From positions 2,604,001-2,668,000 of the forward strand of contig JAALGY010000033.1 of assembly GCA_032358165.1 (NCBI GenBank): a stretch of DNA of 64,000 bases. The letters are read 5' to 3'. Each line of letters starts with the position of its first letter. Position 1 is the stretch's first letter. The position numbers and the translations under genes were made by a program. Origin of the DNA: Diplosphaera chodatii (Eukaryota; Chlorophyta; Trebouxiophyceae; Prasiolales; Stichococcaceae). Positions 58,087-64,000 of the stretch are shown piece after piece. Below the pieces are notes generated by a model. The model made no database searches. It was given only the letters and a program-made list of their open reading frames with translations, and was not told the DNA's origin.

Positions 58087-59560
58087 TCAGTCCAACTGCA
58101 CGCTGTCCATCCCGACTCTACCCCGCCCCCGGCCCCTGCCTCTGCCTCTGCCCCTGCCACCGCCCCGCAGTGGCGCGTGGTGCCGTGACCGCCCGAATGT
58201 TATGCCCTCCGGCGGCCGATGGGCGCGGCCCAGCCCTGTCAGCTTCTGTGCCATGTCGTCCGCAAGTGCATCTGCAGCTGCATCGTGCGCTCCGCTGGCA
58301 CCTGCATTGCAGAGCACCGCCATAACTATATGAAAGCAGGGGCGACCGATTTGACAGGAGCCACCTTGCAGGTTACAGCAGTTGCATGCATGCAAGCGCA
58401 ACATGTCAGGCGCTGTGATGCGACAGGGTACCAGCAGCCCGCGACAGGGTACCAGCAGCCACTCGCCTGCCTCCTGGGCATATCTGCGCCCTGCTTTAGG
58501 CGTGTACCGCCGCAGCTCCGCTGCTGGCCGCACCTGCACACGGGGAAATGTTCGGCTTGAGAACGAAGGCAGAAGTCCACAAGTGAGTGTCGAGCAGTAC
58601 GGTGCTGCTGGCTGAGTTGCGTCTTGCTGCTTGCAATCTGGTATCTGAGAGTTGTCCTAGCAGGCGACTCACCTGCCCCTTGTGCCGTCGCATGTGCACG
58701 CAATCAAATCTGAAGCCCTTCGGGAATGCATGAGCGTCGATGAGGTGGCGTTTCCGCTCCGCTGCGGTAGCGAACTTCCGCTCGCATGTCTCCAACAGGC
58801 ACTGGAACACCTGTCAGTGCAGGTGGCCGCCCTGTGGTCTGCAGCCTGGTCCACGCTGTGCAGCGCACGGCTGCAGGCCGGCACGTCTTGGCAAGCTGGG
58901 GTGGCATGGACAACACGCCAGTCAGCACGGTGACAACCAGGACGAACTCCAGGCGCCTGCTCCTGGGCAGCCGGGTGCCGAGCCGCACTTTGAGCTTCCG
59001 CGCTGCCTGCGCCGCGAAGAAGGAGTCGTGCGCCTCTGCGATGTGCAGCGACAGCAGGTGGCCGCTGGGCAGCGTCGCCCCGCACACGCTGCACACCGGC
59101 GCCTGCGCGGCCGCGCCCCGGTTGGCCCCCCGCTCCGCCCTGCCGCGGAGCTCCGCCAGCAGCGCCGCCTCCTCCTCGGCTGACACCTGCCGCGGGACAG
59201 TGTTCTCACCAGAGGACTGGATGCACTGCGCAGCATGGAACTGGATTGCAGGGCGTCCACACTGATGGGGACAACCGCACGATTGAACATGGCGCCACTT
59301 GCTGCCGCATCGGCGATGTGCAGTGGGCTTGTGGGTCGGCCGGCGCTGACCTGCACCACGGCGTCCTGCAGCGCGAGCTGCCGCTCCAGGTCGGCCAGCT
59401 CGAACAGCGGGGCGCCGGGCGGCAGCCGGCGGCGGTGCCCCACGTACGGCGGCAGCGGCTTCGCTGTCAGCTTCGGGACACTGGCAGCACGCGGCTGCGC
59501 TTGGGTGCTGCTGTCACTACGCCCGGGTGCTGCTCCATCCGGGCTGACGCCGGAGCTCAT
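58087..59560 (-). CDS. ZNF511: Zinc finger protein 511 homolog (C2H2)
   Basis: Nuclear C2H2 protein of the ZNF511 family. Exons 59560-59351, 59186-58989, 58810-58673, 58533-58467 and 58301-58087 join in phase to 275 aa (human is about 250). Finger halves: APVCSVCGATLPSGHLLSLH with IAEAHDSFFAAQ, then QCLLETCERKFATAAERKRH and LIDAHAFPKGFRFD, the paired fingers and FRFD motif of the family. A conserved C-terminal ITFGRSRHHAPLRGG precedes a (GR)n tail. The last intron (58466-58302) begins CAG|GCGAGT and fits only as GC-AG. Just inside that intron lies a 21-bp-period duplication. The start ATG is 19 bp below the stop of the upstream gene. Confidence 0.87.
58420..58460. repeat. 20-bp duplication beside a GC splice donor
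   Basis: GCGACAGGGTACCAGCAGCC occurs twice (58420-58439 and 58441-58460) in the ZNF511 intron, next to its GC donor at 58466. Confidence 0.8.
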
Positions 59561-59579
59561 GACCCGGGACGCCACATGA

Positions 59580-60029
59580 TCAGACGCGCTGCGCAGGGTC
59601 CACAGCCATGTCGTCTTCCACGCCTCGCGCCTGCTGCACGTGCCGCAAGCGCTCCTGCAGCTGCGACAGCTGGGCCAGCTGCGCCGCGGCTGGCGATGTT
59701 TTCAGCGCCACAGCCGTGGCCTCGTCTGCTGGCTGGCTGTGGGCTGTTGGCAGCCCCTGGTCAGGGCGGCCGGCTACCAGATGCTCCTTCTGCCTATCCT
59801 GAGCAGTTGATACAGTGGTGGCCTGGTAAGATTGTCCGGTCTACTGACGACAAATTGCAGGCTTCGCAGGCGCGAGGACGCGGCATGTGCTGACCAGCTC
59901 AAAGAGCGCCTGGTTGCAGGTGTGTTGAAAGCCTCTGTACGCTTCTTGAAAGGTCTGCGCAGATGTGCTGGGTGTGCCGGCCCCTGATTGACCCTGCTGC
60001 TGCGATCTGCACAGCATGCCATGAGACAT
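59580..60029 (-). CDS. Hypothetical protein with C-terminal coiled coil
   Basis: Two exons, 60029-59895 and 59798-59580, join in phase to 117 aa. The N-terminal part reads AQTFQEAYRGFQHTCNQALF. The C-terminal part has a Gln/Leu-rich coiled coil, AAAQLAQLSQLQERLRHVQQ, and an acidic end. Size and layout resemble small complex subunits such as Mediator or BLOC-type components, but no family can be named. The stop is 19 bp upstream of the ZNF511 ATG on the same strand. The frame is open upstream to an ATG at 60101. Confidence 0.5.
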
Positions 60030-60503
60030 CAGGACGTGCGCGAATGCGACGAATGCGGTAGCTTTCAAATCACACAGGCGATGGTTGCCTAAGGGCATCA
60101 CCTTGGGTCAGTAACCTCGTTGATTACGGCTGCAGCTGATGCGAGCAGGATCTGCAGGCAGGATGCGCGTAGTACAGTGAGTTCCTTCTGTGCCAAGCAT
60201 GCGGATTATGGGCAAAACAAGTGTTATCCTGCAGCGTTTGTTACCTCATATGATTTGCGCAGGTTGTCCATGACCCGATGCGAGCCATACACTGAGCTTC
60301 ACTGTGCTGAAAGCCAGCATTCCGACATGATCTCCGACACTCCCAGTCATCCTGCTTCCTGCCTGCTTCACACTGACATCAGGCAGGACGAAAGCCTTCA
60401 ATCTGCACACTGTGCCAAAATTATCGTTGCGAAGTGCTCTCAAAGCGACAAGCTTCTGTGATTCGAGGGCGCACATTGCAGTCGCAGGTTCCCGTCCACC
60501 GCA
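60030..60503. other. Divergent spacer, unknown gene to EI24-like gene
   Basis: About 470 bp, presumably both promoters. Nothing else recognised. Confidence 0.45.
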
Positions 60504-62176
60504 ATGGCTGCAGTGGGCAATGCCGCTCTGCCGCTGCGCGGGCTGCTGTACATCGTGAGCAACAGGGTATTCCCGCTTCAGAGCAGCGTCAGGCCCGTCG
60601 CTCTGAATGCAGCAGGCTCTCTGGCGTTTTTTCTGGCTCTGTACACAAAGTGAGTCCTCCACGGCTCATGGCTAGTGCAACATGCTGAATGACGCTCGAA
60701 AGCTACACTCCCTCAAGCAGCATTAGGCGATGAGCCCTGCAGGAGCCTGACGGTCCCCGATAGGTGCTGTGGACAGGGGCTGGTCGTTGCAGGGGCCGAT
60801 GGTGTACGGTGTGCTGGGCTCCGGCGTGCTAGGCTTTGCTGCGCTCCAGGCGCTGCTGGCGGCAGAGGCATGCGTGGCGGTGTACACCGTTTTCCAGCGG
60901 ACGCTCGCCTCGGCGTCCAGCGGCATGTTTGACGCGGTGAGTCATGAGGGTATGGCCTCGTGCAGGGTGCATGGTGCACCCTGGACATGCTGTATGAACA
61001 CCATAAACGACGCGGCCACACTTTCACATCCTATTCGACTCCCAAGCTGGACTCTGCACACTGTCATGCGCAGGTGCTGGCGCACCGAGGCGTCAAGCAG
61101 GTCAAGCAGTTCACGCCCGAAGAGCTTGAGGATATCCGCGCGGCTGCAGCCAGGGAGCGTCAGCGCCAGCAGCAGCAGGTGCAGCAAGGCGGCCTGCTGG
61201 CAAAGTTCATCCGCTTTGCTGTGCGGCAGCTTGGCCGGCGCCTGGTCACGGCACCTCTCATGCTGATCCCAGGTGCGGCGCAGCCGTTGCTGTCGCTGTC
61301 GTTGTATCAGAATGTCACCTTCCAACTCTGCACGCGTGCTCGCTGAGCCAGACTAGGGCACGATGTGAGCGTGTCCTCCTTGATCCTGCAGGCGTCGGTT
61401 GGGCTGCCTACTTGTATACCAATGCGATGGACGAGGGTACGATACACTATTGCGCTGTAACTCACCTGCACAATGGCTGCTAGCTACGACTGCCTGGCCG
61501 GAAGCATGTGAAATGATACCTTGGATGGTCTGACAGGTGCAACATGCCATCAGGGCTACTTCAAGCGCAAGGTAACCCCCACTTTCACAGGGCATTCCTT
61601 CATCATCATAGCTGCTTACTGTCGTCACATTGTGTACAGCATTCATTTGGGCGCCAGACATATGCTGCAGGGGGCCAATGACGAGCTGATGCGGAAGGCC
61701 ATCGTCAAGAGCCGCTCTGACGAATACACAGCCTTTGGAGCCGCAGCGCTCCTACTCAACCTCATACCGGTACAGGGTAGCAGTCTTGCCATCCTGAGGA
61801 GCAGGATGTACCCTCCATGCCAGTCACAAAACTATCGTGCTCTGCTGTCCCAGGTGTTGAATTACTTCCTCAGCTTCGGCAATACAGCCGGCGCTGCGCT
61901 GTGGGCAGCCGACATGGAGGTGCCTTGCTGTCCGTCGCTCGACATACTCTGATGCTATTGCTGGGCTTTGATAAGGGCCGACGTTGTGGTAGCGGTCGAT
62001 CCAAGAGCCTCCTTGACGGCTCTATCACTCTACCTGCAGATGAAAGGCGAGCACTGGCTACGGAAGCCTGCAGACAAACAGGAGTAGATGTGGTACCCTT
62101 CCGCAATACAGTATCACGCTGACATGTGCAGAAGTTTGGTGTTCGGAGCAACACCGTCTCGAAGAAAGTGCGTTGA
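60504..62176 (+). CDS. EI24/RRT8-like multi-pass membrane protein
   Basis: Eight exons join in phase to 264 aa: 60504-60649, 60777-60936, 61074-61272, 61392-61436, 61537-61571, 61671-61769, 61854-61919, 62132-62176. Hydrophobic segments include SLAFFLALYTK, YGVLGSGVLGFAALQALLAA and RRLVTAPLMLIPG, followed by GWAAYLYTNAM. The family signature is in the last third: FKRKGANDELM, SRSDEYTAFGAAALLLNLIP and FLSFGNTAGAALWAADME. This fits the EI24 / yeast RRT8-LDS group of ER or lipid-droplet membrane proteins. Two very short exons (45 and 35 nt) occur. A TGTAA near 62293 may be the poly(A) signal. Confidence 0.75.
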
Positions 62177-62698
62177 GGGTGGCGAAGTGCCCTGCAGGTC
62201 GTATGTTCTGTTTTTTCACAGCAATGTCAGAATCTAGCATATGCATCGGTAAACTCTATGTCCAGCGTCACACCATGTGCATGCGTCTACGGGTGTAAAG
62301 TCTCCTTCGTATCCACAAGGATTGCATGCCAGCATCTGATGCTTGCAGTCGCACCAGGTGTGCCAGTCTCAAAGGCTGAGATCCCACGCGTATGGTGGAA
62401 TGTATGTTGCTGATGTTCACTCCAGGGCGCATGTCAGCAAGCTTCATCCTGGCTCCCGTCGCCCAGCAACCTGTTCGATGTTTGTCGACGCATCATTTCT
62501 TCTACATTGATACATCTACAATCCAAGATGGTCGCATCAAACATCTGCAGCAAGATGCGGGCAGCACACCTCAGACCAGTCCTCAACCGGTAGCTTGTTG
62601 TCCCTGTTACACATATCGAGTGCACAACATGTAGATCATGCAGGTGGTCGGTCTCAGCATGTTTGGGCGGTAAATAACCTTCGCTATTGCCAACGCAG
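62177..62698. other. Spacer before the right-edge gene
   Basis: 522 bp. It should hold the 3' flank of the EI24-like gene and the 5' region of the next gene. A frame from ATG 62392 to about 62553 is open but does not match the phase of the next exon. Confidence 0.35.
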
Positions 62699-64000
62699 GC
62701 TCGAGGCTGCGCGTATTGGGGCAGCATCGTCGCATGTGGGCGGCGCTACTGGTGCCGTGGCAGAGAGCACGCCCTACCTGGCTGCGCCCGTCCTGCAGTT
62801 GGGCCCCTGCAACTGGCTGATCAGCCTCTCCGGCGCTGACATCAGCCGCTCGGCCTGCGCTCCGAACTTTGGGCTGGCGACTCTGGACCTGCAGCACGAC
62901 AAGTCGCAGGGGGAGCAGGGCACGGGTGTGCGTCTTGACCCACAACATCCTGTGCATCACCCACAGAACTATCCTAGGCGTTGCACGGAGAACACCGTCT
63001 GGTCCACATTGCTAGGTGCTCAACGATCTTTTCAACAATCGCCCCAGGTGACGTCCCAGCCGAGAACCCACGCAATGATGTGCCCCCTATTCCACCAGAG
63101 GAGCGCGAGGCCAACCCAGGTGTAGGCACAGGAACTGTGTGAAACTTCGACACGACAGCGTCTTGCATGCAGCCACATGGCAATATGTGTGCAACCTGGT
63201 CGCCCTGACATGCCCTCATGTACAGCACACGTCTGATACAGCCAGCAACCCATCGTTACCTGCAGATATTCCGCCAAGCCCTGACGAGACAAGCAGCAAG
63301 GCAAACCAGGCAGAGTACAGCAGCCCAGGCGAGCACCCGGCGCAGGACAAAGACAGTCGTGTGAAGCCTGACATGGACAACGCCAACCCCGCAGCCACTC
63401 AGCAGGCAAGCGGCTGCAGCATCTGCTGTCGTCAGCCTGCATCGGAGTACCTTGTAGTGCCAGCCGTGAGTTCTTTGGTGGCCATCGTGCCACGACAATC
63501 TTGTGACAACATCCTGCACTAACCGAGTAGTGCATGTGCTACAGGCGGCCGCCGGAGAGGTTGGCAAGGTCACATTTCAGGATGCCGACGCAGCAGCAGA
63601 GATGCGGCAGTATGTCAGCGCTAACCATGTGGACTTGCGAGTGGAGGTGCGCTTGCAGCCGAGTCACCTGCGCATATCTGCTGCGTGAGCACTTTTGGTA
63701 CATCTCTGGGCAAGCTGTCGGGCGTCGTGCCTTGGCAACTCTTTCTGATCTCCTGCACTTCAGGAACAGTCCTGCAATGACAAGGAGCAGGCCACCAAGG
63801 ATGTGTTCACGGCGCCAGTGGAGACACTGCTGGAAACACCACTGAATGCGTCCACGACTGGTGATGACGACAGCTCGACAGGTGCGCTTTTCCCACATGA
63901 TACCCTGCAGGTTGCACGAGAGCTTTGAAGACCGTAATTCTTGACTCTCTGCTGACGCAGGGAAGGCACTGCTGGCTCCCTTACTGCTTGTGATGGTGTG
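62699..64000 (+). CDS. Unknown protein (3' partial), possible C-terminal membrane segment
   Basis: At least five exons are visible: 62699 to about 62923 (ESTPYLAAPVLQLGPCNWLI, SLSGADISRSACAPNFGLAT), about 63049-63119 (DVPAENPRNDVPPIPPEERE), about 63266-63405 (IPPSPDETSSKANQAEYSSP), about 63545-63650 (EVGKVTFQDADAAAEMRQYV), about 63764-63881, and a final piece starting near 63961 (KALLAPLLLVMV) that may be a membrane helix. The region between the first and last pieces is acidic and Pro/Ser-rich, probably disordered. The join after about 63405 could be a GC donor (CAG|GCAAGC). No family recognised. The start is unknown and the gene runs off the right edge. Confidence 0.45.

Noticed and set aside
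1..64000. Transposons, CRISPR arrays, tRNA or rRNA genes, viral insertions
   Set aside because: No transposase, reverse transcriptase, long terminal or inverted repeat, array of spaced repeats, tRNA or rRNA signature was seen on either strand by eye. Small tRNAs could still have been missed.

Overview
The window is nuclear DNA from a unicellular green alga. Genes on both strands are densely packed and broken by many short GT-AG introns, nearly all ending in a TGCAG-type acceptor. The protein set is plant-like: POL5, PRS3/4-type PRPP synthetase, an OSCA channel, the A_thal_3526/TIGR01589 domain, DUF6737 and a CBM20 starch-binding domain. A trebouxiophyte (Chlorella/Coccomyxa-like) is my inference. 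Exons were joined by eye, using reading phase, splice sites and remembered family sequence. Most models close in phase along their full length.

Layout. 84-3588 (+) glycyl-tRNA synthetase, cut by the left edge. 3980-11257 (+) POL5/MYBBP1A. 11936-13401 a cluster of three spliceosomal snRNA genes: U1 (+), U5 (-), U2 (-). About 13591-13985 (+) an unassigned coding signal with an in-frame TGA. 13960-15885 (-) ribose-phosphate pyrophosphokinase. 16475-23526 (+) RECQL4-type helicase. 24038-25227 (-) microsomal glutathione S-transferase 3. 26042-27716 (+) TMEM41/VTT-domain protein. 27957-30173 (-) MT-A70 protein lacking the DPPW motif. 30455-31655 (+) 5-formyl-THF cyclo-ligase. 32051-32737 (-) organellar zinc-finger protein. 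33155-38934 (+) UFD2 E4 ubiquitin ligase. 40174-41752 (+) CBM20 protein. 42288-43712 (-) TIGR01589 protein. 44393-50744 (+) OSCA/CSC1 channel. 51159-51755 (-) DUF6737 protein. 52483-53093 (+) EAF6. 53348-53530 (-) small membrane protein. 53682-54376 (-) uL14m. 54631-55190 (+) CxxCxGxG zinc-finger protein. 55811-57956 (+) 2OG-Fe(II) oxygenase-like protein. 58087-59560 (-) ZNF511. 59580-60029 (-) unknown. 60504-62176 (+) EI24/RRT8-like membrane protein. About 62699 to the right edge (+) an unknown protein.

The protein genes are ordinary housekeeping genes and do not form a pathway cluster. The most unusual part is the snRNA trio. All three genes carry the same element, CCCATAACYRG, about 70 bp upstream of the RNA 5' end, and none has an evident TATA box. 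All three are followed at once by a C-rich, CCCCACAC-like tract. This looks like a shared algal snRNA promoter and 3'-end signal.

Two other themes stand out. Several introns are best explained by GC-AG splicing (POL5, RECQL4, CBM20 twice, EAF6, ZNF511). The MT-A70 protein has QPGW in place of DPPW, so it is probably a non-catalytic partner subunit.
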